Shown here piece by piece: positions 1 to 13,375 of a stretch of 64,000 nucleotides of DNA. Where the stretch lies: the NCBI GenBank assembly GCA_037127255.1, contig JBANSL010000002.1, forward strand, positions 10,274,001 through 10,338,000, read 5' to 3'. How positions within the stretch are numbered: position 1 is the stretch's first letter; the number at the start of each line of letters is the position of its first letter. The position numbers and the translations under genes are program-made. Source of the DNA: Persicaria tinctoria (Eukaryota; Streptophyta; Magnoliopsida; Caryophyllales; Polygonaceae). The notes under the pieces are model-generated. The model saw nothing but the letters and a program-made list of their open reading frames with translations. It was not told the DNA's origin and did no database searches.

Positions 1-3000
1 TCACGACCTCCGCAGACGCCCCCGCCAATGGCGACGCCGACGATCTGGACGGCATTGAAGAGCTCATAGCCGTGGACGAGCAGGAGGAAAAGGATCACGG
101 AAATGGCGTTTCATCTTCTCCTTCCCCGGAGGCCAAGCTTCTGTCTAGGGCGCAGCGAATTGTGCTCGAGCTCAACGCCGACATTACTCAGAAGACCGTT
201 TCCGACAATCCGTCCGTCTTGGTTCTCGGATACACGCCGTGGTGCCCGCGCAGTGCCGAGCTGATGCCTCACTTCGCTGATGCGGCTAATCGGCTTAAGG
301 AGCTCGGTAGCTCCGTGCTGTTCGCTAAGCTCGACGCCGAGAGGTACCCTCAGACGGCGTCGTCTCTTCAGATTAAGGGCTTCCCCACTCTGTTGTTGTT
401 CTCCAATGGATCGCCTCAGCATTACACCGGTGGATTCACAGCGTATGTGTATCATGTTTGTTTCTATCCAATTGTACTTGCTAATCTAATTTCTTGCGCA
501 GATTTTGAATATTTTGGGCTCCTTTGTTTTAGTTTTGAGTTATTAGTCAATCAGCTTAAATTTTAGAATTGCTAACCTAAAATTGTACACAGAACGGTTA
601 ATTAGTTAAGTTCAGGGTTTTATTTAAAGGTTTTGTTGAATTGTTACAGATAGAATGTCTATTTAGCTTATGAGATGACACCATGGTAAACCTTTGTCCA
701 ATTACAGGTAAGAGATACCAGACTATTATTACTACAATGTAGTAATTTGGGCGGATTGTAATTGTATTTTGCATTTATTCCATAATGACTATTTCTGTGT
801 AATTGGATTTGCTGATGTTATTAAACTACTGTGATATTGTGGAATTCTGTATTCTTATCTGGTTTGGCACAGGAGGTTTTAGTTTGTGATATTGGAAACT
901 GGAATTTTCAATATGTTTGGCTTGTCTAAAGGAATGGGGACCTTTGAATTGAGTGATAGTTTTGTAGATGTTTGCATCAAATCTTATTTGTGTTTTCAGT
1001 GTGTTGTTCCAATACTGATAACTGATAAGTTGTTTCTTTTTCATAATTAGGGAGGATATAGTGATTTGGGTCAGAAAGAAGACAGGTGAGCCTGTGGTTA
1101 GAATCAGTTCCGTTGCTGAAGCGGAAAAGTTTGTTCAAAAGCAGACCCGTTTTGTTCTTGGACTTTTTGAGAAATTTGAGGTACTTTTCATTCTCACACC
1201 CAGGCGAATGGTTTCAAAGTTTTTTCTGGGTTTGGAGATCTATCAATAATCAGTAGAGGTGTTCTCGGCTCTCATATTCAAAGAGAACTGACGAGTTGTT
1301 ACATCATATATGGAACATATCATGAAAAAAAATTAAGCCTTTTAGACTGTGTTGAGTACCCTCAGTCAATATTTGTGAGTTGTAAGTTTTGCAGGTTGCT
1401 TTTGCATTCAGTCATTATAATGGTTTGCATTCTAAATGCTGCTCATTTTTTAGCCAGTTTGTGTAATCATTACTCAGCTTTGCTATCTTTTCTTTGTCTA
1501 TTCTGTTCTTTCTAGGGTTCATGTTTCTGTGTAGTCAGCCCTACATAATTTCTCAAAATTTCCAATTCGCTTCCTTCAGAGGCCCTTTTTCTTCTTTGAA
1601 GTCATGTAATGAAATGAAATTCAACATTTAGGGCCCTCAATATGAAGAATTTGTCAAGGCTGCTACTGCTGATAATGAAGTTCAGTTTGTTGAAACAAAT
1701 TCGTTCGAGATTGCAAAAGTTCTCTTCCTTGATGTCAAAGCTGGAAGTCCGTTCCTTGGTCTTGTTAAACATGAGCCTGAAAGACACACTAGTCTCGGTA
1801 AGTCAACCATGTATTTGTTGGTCTCACTGTGTAGTTAATGTGCATGATATATGTAGGTCAATAAAATCAAATTGTTGTTCTTATGCACGGTGTCTGACAT
1901 TAACCTTTTATTTGGATCTCTTGGTTTGCAGAAGGACCATTCCAGATGGATATCATTTTGCAGTTTGTTGAATATAACAAGTTCCCATTGGTCACAACAC
2001 TCACTGAGCTAAATTCTATGAAAGTCTACGCCACTCCTTATACCCTCCAGGTATTAGGGCATGACTATACATCTATGCCTATCACGTTCATTTTATTATT
2101 CTTTTGCTTGTACTTGGTTTTAAATTTGATTCGGCACCATTACTCATTGGTGATTTGAGGTTTTCTGGTGAATGACTATACATAATAGTTCAAACCTAGT
2201 GATGGGTATTCGATATTTCTGTTTTTATGTTTAATGTTGGGTTCTCTTAATTCAGAAAAAAAGCAGGAGGGAAATTCTAAAACAGAAATGAAAAAGTAGG
2301 AATGGGTGGATTGCTTGAGTGAGAGGTTTATTGTATTTTCTATGTGATGTAGGTTTATATCTTTGCTGATGATGATGATTTGAAGACTCTAATTGAGCCT
2401 CTTCGAGATGTGGCAAGAAAGTTCAAGTCAAAGGTTATTTCTTCTTATTTTCCCTCCTGGTGGGAGGGAGGATGATGACTATTGTTTTGTAGTCCTGCAC
2501 ACTTGATTTTGTGATCTAACTTTTTCTGCTAAATCAGATAATGTTTTTGCATGTGGACATCAAAGATGAGAACCTTGCAAAGCCTTTCTTAACTTTACTA
2601 GGACTTGAAGAATCACAAGATATTGTGGTTAGTGTCCTGATGCTTATGCCCTTTGTTTCCAGTATTCAAATTAGAAGCTGTATAGTGTATATATATGATG
2701 TGTGTGTTCTTGGTCTGTGTTTTTTGAAATATTCCTCCAATTTATTTTCATGTGTGCAGGTCGCTGCTTTTGACAACAAAATTAGTTCAAAGTATCTGTT
2801 GGAAGCAAAACCTACACTTGAAAATATAGAAGTAATGCTTTTAACTTGAAATATTTTCATCCTTGGTACACCTTTTTAAGAAAGCTTTTGTAAATATTTC
2901 TGTTTATCTCACTGTAGAATTTCTGCTCACGCCTTCTGGATGGCACTATGCAAGAGTACTTCAAATCCCAACCTATACCTGACAATGTAAGCATTCTTTT

Positions 3001-5023
3001 GACCAAGTTGAATTACTATTCTAAGTGTTTTTATTTTTTATCAATTTAATGCAAATTAATATGCTAGATTAGCTGTTTGAACATAATTGCACAGTTAACC
3101 TTTGTGTAAAAAATTGCATCAACAGTGCACATTCATTCAGTATGAAAAATATCTTGAAGTTTGCAAATTGAATTAGAAGCCTAACGAAGTAGATGAAAGA
3201 TATAGTAAAATTTGGAAATAGCGCATGTCAACAGGTGTGAGAGATTTTTATTAATCAGGTTTTAGTTTGTTATTCATTTATTCTCATGAAACAAAAGGTG
3301 CTTGATTGGTCTTTAATCCTTGTGGAGATTGTGAAAGCATTTGACACCATGATTAGACTTTCCTTTTTTACTAAAACAAAACTGGAAATGTTCTGTTGAC
3401 ATCTTTGTTTAAATCTTTAAAATCTGAAGGCAGATGCTAGTGTGAAGATTGTTGTTGGGAAGACATTTGATGAGTTGGTCTTAAGCAGTTCCAAGAATGT
3501 TCTTCTAGAGGTATGTTGTTTTACAAAAAACGCAGAAGATTCTTTCATTGTCTATCATACAATTTGATATTTTACAATTGGTTTTCCCACAAGAGGATCG
3601 CCAGCAATCTATTGTAGGACTATCTTCATAAGTTTTGAGTTACAGCCATTATGCTCACTCATATGACATTTTATAACTCGTGGCATTCTTTTTCTCATTT
3701 TTTTCAATGGTTTACTGCACACTATCATTCATACGTGTTATATCTGATACAATAACTCACTGCTAAATTAATTGATCATTTCTTGTATCCTTCCCAATTC
3801 AAGGTACACACACCCTGGTGCATGGACTGCGACACTACAAGCAAGCAAGTTGAGAAGCTGGCAAAGCATTTCAAGGGGTTGGACAGTCTGATTTTTGCAA
3901 AGATAGATGCTTCTGTCAATGAGCATCTTAAACTCCAGGTTAGAGCCTCTCGAATATCCTTGCTAGACCATGATTTTTGCAAAGACAATGTTTGCTTGAT
4001 TTGATAAATTCAATAAACAAATCAAAAGAAAAAAACACAATGAGGTTTTTCGCTTTATCCAAACTATTTTTTATTTTTTTTGCTTAGTTGTCTTTTCTTA
4101 CTGAGAGCTGAAAGGGTAGGGGCCTGGAGTACGTGTCTTAATCCTCCAATTTATTGCCTGTTAAGTTTAGCTTAGAAGCATGATGTAAAACCCAATGTCC
4201 ACGCTCCTAGGAGTCCTAGGCCATTTGCAAGAGTGAATACAATTTTAATTCATTACAATTTGTCCCAACACTATTAAATGGTTTTATAGAAACATATCCA
4301 GTTTGAGTTTATGCAAGTACTTGCATGTCCTAAAAAAGTACTCATTTGTGCAATAAGGTATGAGTCTGCCAAACGAATCCAAATTTTGGGAAAGGTACAA
4401 AAACAACCCTTCAAATACCATTTTCTCACTTGAACAACCCTCCATATCCAAATTCACACTAAACCACCCACTTAAAAGACTATTGTTAGCGATGCACCAT
4501 AACCATCCCAAGCATAAAATCTATATTACAAAAATAATGGAGAAGACAAAACGCTATTTAGTCATTTAAGTGAAAAGGTATTGACATCTTGGCTTATGTA
4601 GCATTTTGCTAACAAAAGGCCTTTAATGGGTTGTGTGATTTCAATTATATCATGTGCTACACTGTCTTCTTCCAATAAACTTGATGCTCGTGATAATGAT
4701 AACCTCGATGCTCATGGTCTTAATGGGTTGTACTGCATTCTTCATGGAATGATAGTTGTCAGCTGGTTGACTCTGGTATGCCATTTTACAGGTGACTGAC
4801 TATCCGACACTCCTGTTTTACCCAGCATCCGACAAAGCAAACCCGGTAACCAGACTAAAAACCTACTATACTTCAGTCATTTTCCTTTTGTCTTCCTGTC
4901 TGTAGATTTGCTTGTTATTTTATGCAGGTCAAGCTCCCTGCGAAATCCAGCTTGAAGGACTTGGCAACGTTCATAAACAAAAACATTAAAGCCGGTGAGA
5001 CTGAAACCAAAGACGAACTATAG
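1..5023 (+). CDS. PDIL1-6: Protein disulfide isomerase-like protein, PDIL1-5/1-6 type (5' partial)
   Basis: This is a thioredoxin-fold protein of the endoplasmic reticulum, related to thiol-disulfide oxidoreductases and chaperones. Twelve in-frame exons are visible: 3-442, 1051-1180, 1632-1797, 1932-2050, 2353-2433, 2538-2627, 2760-2831, 2918-2986, 3430-3510, 3804-3938, 4792-4845 and 4928-5023. They give 510 residues. The reading frame is open to the window edge, so the start codon and signal peptide lie to the left. An acidic leader precedes domain a, whose active site is WCPRS (codon for the Cys at 243). Two redox-inactive-looking middle domains follow, then domain a' with WCMDC (near 3815-3830) and a cis-Pro loop (DYPTLLFY). 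The last four residues are KDEL, the ER retention signal. Neither active site is the classical CGHC. Non-classical sites are known for the plant PDIL1-5/1-6 group, so weak oxidase activity is an inference. Whether it is 1-5 or 1-6 cannot be decided here. Confidence 0.93.
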
Positions 5024-6365
5024 GCCAGCAGCATGTAAGAGAAACACACTTCCCTGAGACTACACAAGATATAGAAATAAACAGCTTAATATAGATGCAT
5101 AGAAAATCCAGTTAACAAGATTGACTGTCAAGGAGATATTTTTTTCCTCTCTTTGGAACTGCTTGAGTGCTTGCCTAGTCCCTCGCTTATCTTGAATAGG
5201 GCTTGTTTGACACAATGTGCTGATTGCTTATCGATTAAATTATCTCATTGACATGTACACTCCATTCCGCAAATTGGTCATGCCCAACCACAAATTGTTG
5301 TATACCGATGAGTTTGAGTTGTTTCATAGTAACAGGACTTGCACCTTGTTCCAGAATCCAATTTTCAGTTCATTGCCTGCTAGATTTCAAATCTTGAAAT
5401 CATAAAAGTTGCCTAGGATTTAGAGATATTCTGTGGTCTAGACACAAGTTTTGGTAAATTGCCCATGGTACACTTTTGAAAGATTATTTTTCCTATACAG
5501 CGTGTTGGGCCCCAACTGTTGATAGTCTCTATTGGGGGCTATTATGTACTACAGTATAAAATATCCAAAATTGAGGGTCTCCATCATTGAGGTACGAAAT
5601 TTAAAGAAAAGAACAAAATTTAGAAGCTACCATGGAATTTTCCTGGCATTTGTTTTGGTCCACCACACAACCACCTCTATGATCCACCTGAGAATTTGAT
5701 CGGGTATTGGTCGTTATTGAGATGAAATGAAATGCCCATCTTCTCAAATTTGCACTAGGTTTTGCTCTAATTGCAATATATTATAAAGGTATTTAAACAA
5801 TCACGGATGTAATTAACAGGAGCACATCGTTCCGTCGACCTCTTTACCTCTCATAAACATCCGGATATTGTACCTAAATAGCTCTAAAAAAAGACCTCAT
5901 TTTGGTTCGAATGACCCTTATTTTATCCCTAAAGATTCCTCCTTTCCATCAATCCCTAATTAATACGTAGTACTTAGTACCCTGATTTACTTGAGATTAC
6001 CTCGAAGGTGCTAATTGTAGCTTAAATCGTTCATCTTGAATAAGCACAAACCAAATCGGAATGTGAACAGAAGACCAAAGAAAGTCCTCGGAGAGCACGT
6101 ATTTGGCTATTATTTAGGGATGAATCAATGACGACAAATGTGTAGAAGTAGTTTACTAATCTGATAAACGTGATCTCATAGTCCTTCTAGATAATTGAGG
6201 TAACTAGGCCTCTAGACCCACCAGCCACCGGACAACTTTTCCAACAAGATTAATTGCCATTCAATCGATTTTTTTTTTAATATGGGTATTGGACATGTGT
6301 CATATTACATATTTTTAATTTTAAGAGCAATTTACACAAATCGAACATACTAGATTTATCAATTT
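5024..6365. other. Intergenic spacer after the PDI gene
   Basis: This stretch holds the 3' untranslated region of the PDI-like gene and AT-rich spacer. Only short chance open frames are present. No repeat with clear ends, RNA gene or coding similarity was recognised. Confidence 0.5.
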
Positions 6366-6902
6366 TTGAAGAATAGTTGATAAACTACGGGAGTGCAGAT
6401 TGCGGTGGTTTGGGCACATTCGTAGGAGGCAGGAATCAGCGCCTGTTCGAAGGTGTGAGAGATTGGAACTTGGAGCGTTGTGCAGAGGGAGAGGTAGACC
6501 GAAGAAGAGTTGGATGGAGGTTATTCGTCAGGATCTCATTGCGCTGAACCTCTCGGAGGATATGATTTCGGATAGGGACCACTGGAGGAGATGCATTCGG
6601 GCTTCAGATGTTTAGATTCCCAAGGATGGGTGTTGGGTCTTTCCTTGGTGTTTCCTGTCTACCTTTCTTTCTGCTTCCTGTCGGTTATTTTCATATCTGT
6701 TTTCTATCTTTCTGCTGTCTATTACCTTATCTTCTTCTAGGTGCCATGGGACGGTGTGTTTCCTTTACTCTATTGTTTTGGGTCTTTCGGAAACACTTTC
6801 TCGACTAACTCGGGGAAAGAGTGCGTACATCCCGACCCCCCAGACCCCGCTTTATTGCGGGATATACCGAGTTGTTGTTGTTGTTGTTGTTGAAGAATAG
6901 TT
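6366..6902 (+). mobile_element. 5'-truncated RTE-type LINE with 13-bp target-site duplication
   Basis: The body is 6379-6889 (511 bp). It encodes the last part of a plant RTE-clade reverse transcriptase ORF, with the recognisable stretches [20 protein letters not shown] and [11 protein letters not shown], ending at the stop at 6613-6615. A non-coding tail with CCCCCCAGACCCCGC follows and ends in a (TTG)n run, the usual RTE 3' tail. The same 13 bases, TTGAAGAATAGTT, flank it at 6366-6378 and 6890-6902. This is the target-site duplication expected from target-primed reverse transcription. The 5' truncation removes almost all of the polymerase, so the copy cannot move by itself. A longer copy of the same family lies at 33740-34451. 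Confidence 0.9.
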
Positions 6903-7002
6903 TACAACTTGTGAGTCAAGAAGAAATGGTTCGTCATTCTAGAGTGGTGAATTGAAAATAGAAATTCAACTATTAGTGTTGGAAAATAAGTTAAATTATT
7001 TT

Positions 7003-7270
7003 GCCCCCCGGGGCATAGCTCACTGGTTGAAAGGTCACCCTACGCTGGGCCTAGAAGCTTCGGGTGGGAGGTTCGATTTCCAGGAGGAGCGTTATTTGTT
7101 TCTCTTGTGGAGTGGGCCTCCTGGAGCCTAAGGGTATAAAGAGGGGTGGTTGGACCATTGGTGAGGCACATCCCGCGGTTTACCTCCTCAAGTCGATGAG
7201 GGGCCGGAGATTTGGGGTCTAAGACTAGTCTAAGTGTAAGCTTAGAATGCTTGGATATAAAAAAAAAAAA
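7003..7270 (+). mobile_element. tRNA-derived SINE
   Basis: The sequence has an RNA polymerase III internal promoter: an A box (TAGCTCACTGG, 7016-7026) and a B box (GGTTCGATTTCC, 7070-7081) about 45 bases apart. A non-tRNA body of roughly 180 bases follows and ends in an A-rich run at 7259-7270. A short direct repeat, AAGTTAAAT, lies just left (6988-6996) and at the right edge (7269-7277). It is not flush with the left end, so the target-site duplication is only tentative. It would not work as a tRNA, because the 3' half does not fold into a cloverleaf. The exact 5' end is uncertain by about 10 bases. Confidence 0.7.
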
Positions 7271-7610
7271 GTTAAATCAAGGATTAATTCTCTATAATAA
7301 TAAAAATAATCCGTGTTTTTTTTTTTTGAAAATGGACTTACATAATATGAGGAGTGAGGATAGTGTTCTAAATATCGGTTATATCAACGGAGATAGTTGG
7401 AATATGATACAATAAGAGTATATCGGTTAAAAATAAGAGTCAATGCATAAGAAATGGTCGGTAACGATGCTTATCGATATATCCATGATACATCGTTAAT
7501 GTTTTCAATATATTAGTGATATTTAGTACATTTTTCATTGTAAAATGTCACTTTTTCAAGTTTATTTGAAAATTTTGAAGTAGAAATTTTCTTTACTTAA
7601 GCATTTTTTA

Positions 7611-7995
7611 GGATCAACTGCATAAAACCACCCCTTAAATCCAATATTGCAGAAAACCACCCTTTTATATAGTTTTTGTTTGCCAAATATCATCCCGCCT
7701 CTATGTGCCGTTAGAGCTTCGTTAAATGTCTTTGGAAAAACCAAAATTACTCTTATACATATCATTTTCTTGTCACAACTTCTATGCGAGATCCCCTTCA
7801 ATATTGCCTCTCCATATGATAATGGTATTTTGGTAATTTATCGATTTTTCCTCTAAAACTTAACGAAATCAGAGATAGGGTGATCTTTGGTAAACAAACG
7901 CAATATAAAGGGTGATTTTATGCAATATTGATTTTAAGGGGTGATTTTGAGCATTATGCCCTATTTAAGGGGTTGTTTTCTGCAATTTACCCCTT
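7611..7995. mobile_element. Foldback-type element with AAACCACCC tips
   Basis: The left end reads GCATAAAACCACCCCTTAAA followed by a second GCAGAAAACCACCC. The right end carries the complementary motifs AAGGGTGATTTTATGCAA and GGGGTTGTTTTCTGCAA. The two ends could therefore pair, with an unrelated middle of about 250 bases. The same tip motifs end the much better preserved palindrome at 55100-55800, so both probably belong to one family of inverted-repeat elements. The arms here are diverged, and no target-site duplication was found. Confidence 0.5.
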
Positions 7996-7999
7996 TCTT

Positions 8000-8809
8000 T
8001 TTTTTTTCTTATAACTGTATACATATTAAAATTAGTTAATTAATTTAATAAATTTGATACACCCCGATATATCATTTTCCCATACGACTTTGATAAGCGA
8101 TATTTAGACCTTAGCATATGAGTGATTTTCTGCGAAACAGAAAATAAAGGGCGGTTTTAAGAAAATCTTCCAAAAAGTTAGCGCTTTTGTGTAAAGTATC
8201 CATTTTCGAATTAATATATCAGTTTACCAGTCTGGCCGTCTTCTAGAGAGCAAGGAGGGACCTGCAATGCAACATCATCCCCCCATACACAATACAGAGA
8301 AGAAATTCAAGGCGACGACTTTTCAAATGGGTTTTAATAGGCTGTCTGATTTTCAAATTTTCATTGCTGGTGATGGCGTGGTCGTTTGGGGATGCTGGCG
8401 GTTCCCAATTTATGACTTTCTTCCTCCTTCCCCCCTCTCTCCAATCCCTCCATTGACCCTCTCAATACCCAATTTCCCATTGTTGATCAAACCCCTAATT
8501 CACACCTCCTACAAAACCAATCCACCCCCTTTTTCCTTTCAAACCCCACTTTGGGCAACCTCTTGATCCTCGCAACACCCAAAATAGCCAATCCTCATCT
8601 TCCCCATATCCCAACTCTTGTCTACCTTTATCTCCCCCGTGCACTGTCTTGCACACCAACTGTTTGTTTTTATGCCTCTGTGAAAGTTCATAGCTTCGGG
8701 TTCAAATAGATAAAGGCTTTTTATTTTTCCCCTATTGCCATTGCAGTCTCTGTATTTTCGGTGGGTTGATTTTGGTCCCTGATGTTTGGAGGGCTCTGAT
8801 CTTTTTACC
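8000..8809 (+). promoter_or_regulatory. Upstream region and 5' leader of the P4-ATPase gene
   Basis: About 800 bases lie between the foldback element and the flippase start codon. The last 400 bases are C- and T-rich, like a plant 5' leader. Short open frames here have no recognisable product. No TATA box could be assigned with confidence. Confidence 0.35.
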
Positions 8810-11800
8810 ATGGCCTCATACCGGCCTCTCTTGATTCCCTCGCCCAGAACTCCTAGCACCCAAGATCAACCTTCAACTCCTACCCTCTATGATCTCCTGG
8901 GGGTTGCGCCAGATGCCCAAGCTTCAGTTTCCAATATTGACTCACCCAATCCAACAACCGGTGACTCCATTAGACGATCCTCTTCTCGCCGGAGCGTCGC
9001 CTCCTTCCACTCCAGGGCCTCTGGTGCAGCTTCTGCGAGGGAGGTGAGTTCTGGAGATGGGGAAGGGAAGCCCATGAGGTTTGGATCAAGGAGGAGTGAT
9101 TCAGAAGTCCTGGGATTGTCCCAGAAGGAGATCAATGATGAGGATGCCAGGTTGATTTACATAAATGATCCTGGCAGGACCAATGAAAAGTATCAATTCA
9201 CGGGTAATTCGATTCGAACATCCAAGTATTCAATCATCACGTTCTTGCCTAGGAATTTGTTTGAGCAATTCCACAGGGTGGCATACATATATTTCCTGAT
9301 CATAGCCATCCTAAATCAGCTGCCCCAGCTGGCGGTCTTCGGCCGGGGGGCTTCCATCATGCCATTGGCCTTTGTCTTGCTAGTTTCCGCCATCAAAGAC
9401 GCCTACGAGGATCTTAGAAGGCATCGAGCTGACCGAGTGGAGAACAATAGGCTTGCTTCTGTCCTTGTTGATGGCAAGTTTCGTCCAAAGAAGTGGAAGC
9501 ACATTCAAGTTGGTGAAATCATAAAGGTCTCTTCCAATGAGACTCTTCCTTGTGATATAGTGTTGCTTTCCACCAGTGATCCCACTGGGGTTGCCTATGT
9601 GCAGACTATTAATCTCGATGGCGAGTCGAATTTGAAGACCAGATATGCTAAGCAGGAGACCCTTTCGAAGAATCCAGAGATGGAAAATGTAGTTGGTTTG
9701 ATCAAGTGCGAGAAGCCTAATAGGAACATTTACGGGTTTCTTGCGAACATTGAGATTGATGGTAAAAGGATGTCATTAGGACCCACCAACATCATCCTCC
9801 GGGGCTGTGAGCTCAAGAACACAGGATGGGCAGTTGGTGTAGTGGTATATGCTGGCCGGGAGACCAAAGCTATGCTTAACAACTCCGGTGCACCATCAAA
9901 GAGGAGCCGGCTAGAGACCCAAATGAACCGAGAGATTGTGTTGCTCTCTTTTTTCCTGGTTGGATTGTGTACCATAGTCTCCGTCCTTTTCGGCATTTGG
10001 CTGGTTCGTCACAAGAGCAGATTGAATGATATGCAGTTTTACAGGAAGAAGACTTATGCTGAGGTTGGGGAAGCTGAAGATTATCACTATTATGGGTGGG
10101 GTTTGGAAATATTCTTCACCTTCCTCATGTGTGTGATTGTGTTCCAAATCATGATTCCGATTTCTTTGTATATATCCATGGAGCTTGTTCGGGTTGGTCA
10201 AGCATACTTCATGGTCCACGACGACAATATGTATCATGAGGCCTCCAATTCTAGTTTCCAATGTAGGGCCTTGAATATCAATGAAGATTTGGGACAAATA
10301 AGATATGTCTTCTCTGACAAAACTGGTACATTGACTGAAAACAAGATGGAATTTCGATATGCGAGTATTTGGGGAGTAGATTACAGCCTTGAGGAAGCTA
10401 ATGAGCTGGATGGATATTCAATTGAAGGTATTTTTTTTGTTTTGTTTCAAAACAACAATTATTATTATGTAGTTGAACTTGAGCTAAATGATTAAATCCT
10501 TTCCTTTCCCTTATAGTTTTGTAATTTTTGTTGGTACTAGTGGATGGGCAAATTTGGAGACCAAAGATGAGGGTGAAGGTTGATGCGGAGCTTCAAAAGT
10601 TAACAAAGCTTGGGATGGGTGAAGAAAAACACATTCATGAGTTCCTCCTTGCATTGGCTGCCTGTAATACAATTGTGCCCATTGTTACAGACTCAAGTGA
10701 TGCAAATGTGAGAATTATAGATTACCAAGGAGAGTCTCCTGATGAACAGGCCTTGGTGTATGCTGCTGCTGCTTATGGCTTTGTGCTCGTGGAGCGGACA
10801 TCAGGCTATGTAGTAATAGATGTTCAAGGAGAGAGACAGAGGTATGTTTCTAGCAATTTGCATAGTCCTTCTAATGTGCAATTGTTTTGCAACTTAAGCT
10901 AACACTTGCAACTAGAAGGTTCTGATTCCAAGATTCACTTAAAGGGTTGCGTGAAAGCGTTTAATCTGCTTAAACATAAGTATTTGATATGGAATGGACT
11001 ATTACATGGCCTACTACAAGTGCTAGTTTTCATATCTGAATATATTTTGTATGCTATACAGAATCATAATTTTATTGCTTTATGCTTCCTCTTAGTTTCT
11101 TTCATGACACTGCAGGTTTGAGGTCTTGGGGCTTCATGAGTTTGATAGCGATAGAAAGAGGATGTCCGTTATCCTGGGCTGCCCAGACAAAGTGGTTAGA
11201 CTGTTTGTAAAAGGTGCAGATGCAACTATGCTTAGTGTGATTGACCAATCCTTGAACTTGGATGTGACAAATGGAACTAAATCCCACCTGTACAAGTACT
11301 CCTCATCTGGGTTAAGGACACTGGTGATCGGAATGAGGGTTCTCCATGCTTCTGAATTTCAGCAATGGCAATCTTCCTACGAGTCAGCTAGCACGGCTTT
11401 GATTGGAAGGGCAGCTAAACTTCGCCAGGTTGCTGCTGAAATCGAAACCAAACTGACCCTATTAGGTGCCACTGCAATTGAAGATAAGCTGCAAGAAGGA
11501 GTTCCAGAAGCAATAGAATCTTTGAGAAAAGCAGGCATTAAAGTGTGGGTATTGACGGGAGACAAACAAGAAACAGCCATATCAATCGGCTTTTCTTCGA
11601 AGCTCTTGACAAGAGATATGACTCAAGTTATAATAAATGGGAACAGTAAAGATGCATGCCGGAGGTACCTTCAAGAAGCACTTGCATCGATAAAGAAACG
11701 CAAAACAATGTCTTCTGACAATGAAGGTTCAAGGGCTGCTTTAAACGCATTGATTATCGATGGTACCAGCCTTGTTTACATTCTCGACTCTGAACTTGAG

Positions 11801-13375
11801 CAAGAGGTAACTGCCTACTGATTTTCTCCTTCCTCCCTTCTCTGTTTGACTGTTTTAGAAATATATCTAATATGAGCATTTGAAATTTTCTGGGCGGCGG
11901 CTTTTAAATGCTATAGCTCTTTGAGGTGGCGAATCATTGTGCTGTCGTCTTGTGTTGCCGGACTGCTCCATTACAGAAGGCAGGAATCGTTGCCCTCATA
12001 AAGAATAACACAGATGACATGACACTTGCAATTGGAGATGGTGAGTATCATTCAAGATTTTTCCTTCTATCTTTTCTTGTTTCGTATACGTCTTCAAATA
12101 AATAGTTACCGAGTAACATATGTAAGTTTTCTCTAAACTATTACGAAATATGCTGCAGGAGCGAATGATGTCTCAATGATCCAAGAAGCTGATGTTGGAG
12201 TAGGGATCAGCGGTCAAGAAGGCCGACAAGCTGTGATGGCATCGGATTTCGCTATGGCACAGTTTAGGTTTCTGGTCCCCCTTTTGTTGGTTCATGGACA
12301 CTGGAACTACCAAAGAATGGCTTACATGATTTTATACAACTTCTACAGAAATGCAGTTTTTGTTTTTGTCTTGTTCTGGTAAGTGATCATCTCAGAGAAC
12401 ATATATACCTTTTGCATCACATATGTTAAGACAAAAGCACACACGCACACTCACCAGTGCACTACACAACACACACATTGGCTTCTCTGCAATTGAAAAA
12501 GAAAAAACAAAAAATAGGCGACGATGATATTTTGATAAACAGTGTTCAAGCCATTAACTCTCTTGTCCTTGATTCTGGTAGGTACACTCTCTTCACTGCA
12601 TATACATTGACCACAGCTATAACAGAATGGAGTAGCGTGCTGTATTCTGTAATCTATACAGCTGTCCCCACCGTCGTTGTGGGCATTCTTGACAAGGACT
12701 TGAGCAGAAGAACACTGTTAACGCACACTCGACTCTATGGACCTGGGCAAAGGCATGAATGCTACAACTCGAGGCTATTTTGGCTAACTATGACAGACAC
12801 ATTGTGGCAGAGTGTGGCGGTTTTCTTCATCCCCCTATTTGCCTATTGGAAGACTGATATTGATGGATCAAGCCTAGGAGACCTCTGGACCATAACTGTC
12901 GTTATCGTAGTCAACCTACACCTAGCCATGGATATCGTGAGATGGAACTGGATCATCCACGTCGTGGTATGGGGGTCAATCATTGCGACTATCATCTGTG
13001 TTGTGATCATTGACATGATACCTTCACTGCCCGGTTACTGGTATGCTCTTCCACATTACATCTTACACTAACAAAATGGTCATTATATTGAATATCAGTT
13101 GTGCAGTAAGGCTGATCTTTCCCTCTTAATGATCTGTTGGCAGGGCGATCTTCAACGTTGCATTCATTAACTACAAGGGAACGGGTTCGTTCTGGCTGTG
13201 TGTACTTGCGGTCCCAGTTGTTAGCCTGATACCGCGCTTTGTCGTCATGACTTTCAGGCAGTACTTGTGGCCTACTGATGTTCAGCTTGCAAGGGAGGCA
13301 GAGAAGTATGGGAGATTGAGGGATTGGGGGAGTGGTGAAGTTGAGATGAGACAGTTGGTATCAAATGATCCCTAG
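8810..13375 (+). CDS. ALA1: Phospholipid-transporting P4-ATPase (aminophospholipid flippase), ALA1 type
   Basis: P4-ATPases move phospholipids from the outer to the cytosolic leaflet of membranes at the cost of ATP, usually with an ALIS/CDC50 partner. Seven exons fit in phase: 8810-10427, 10541-10841, 11116-11806, 11917-12040, 12159-12378, 12582-13040 and 13144-13375. They encode 1,214 residues, close to the family length. Visible in order are a Ser-rich N-terminus, the family start block [17 protein letters not shown], the actuator motif DGES, the P4-type PISLY in a membrane helix, and the phosphorylation motif DKTGT with catalytic Asp503 in exon 1. The GDGAND hinge is split across exons 4 and 5, and hydrophobic helices fill exons 5-7. 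The ATG at 8810 (ACCATGG context) is chosen because no in-frame ATG lies just upstream. Strong similarity through the N-terminal block points to the ALA1 branch. No defect is seen. Confidence 0.95.

Noticed and set aside
4360..4569. Open frame and AACCACCC-like motifs in PDI intron 10
   Set aside because: No matching right arm was found for an inverted-repeat element, and the frame lies inside a well-supported intron.
7003..7085. Possible tRNA gene from A- and B-box matches
   Set aside because: The boxes are there, but the region cannot fold as a cloverleaf and the sequence runs on to an A-rich tail, as in a SINE.
8267..8566. 99-codon open frame upstream of the flippase
   Set aside because: Low-complexity Pro/Ser composition in the C-rich leader and no similarity to anything recognised.
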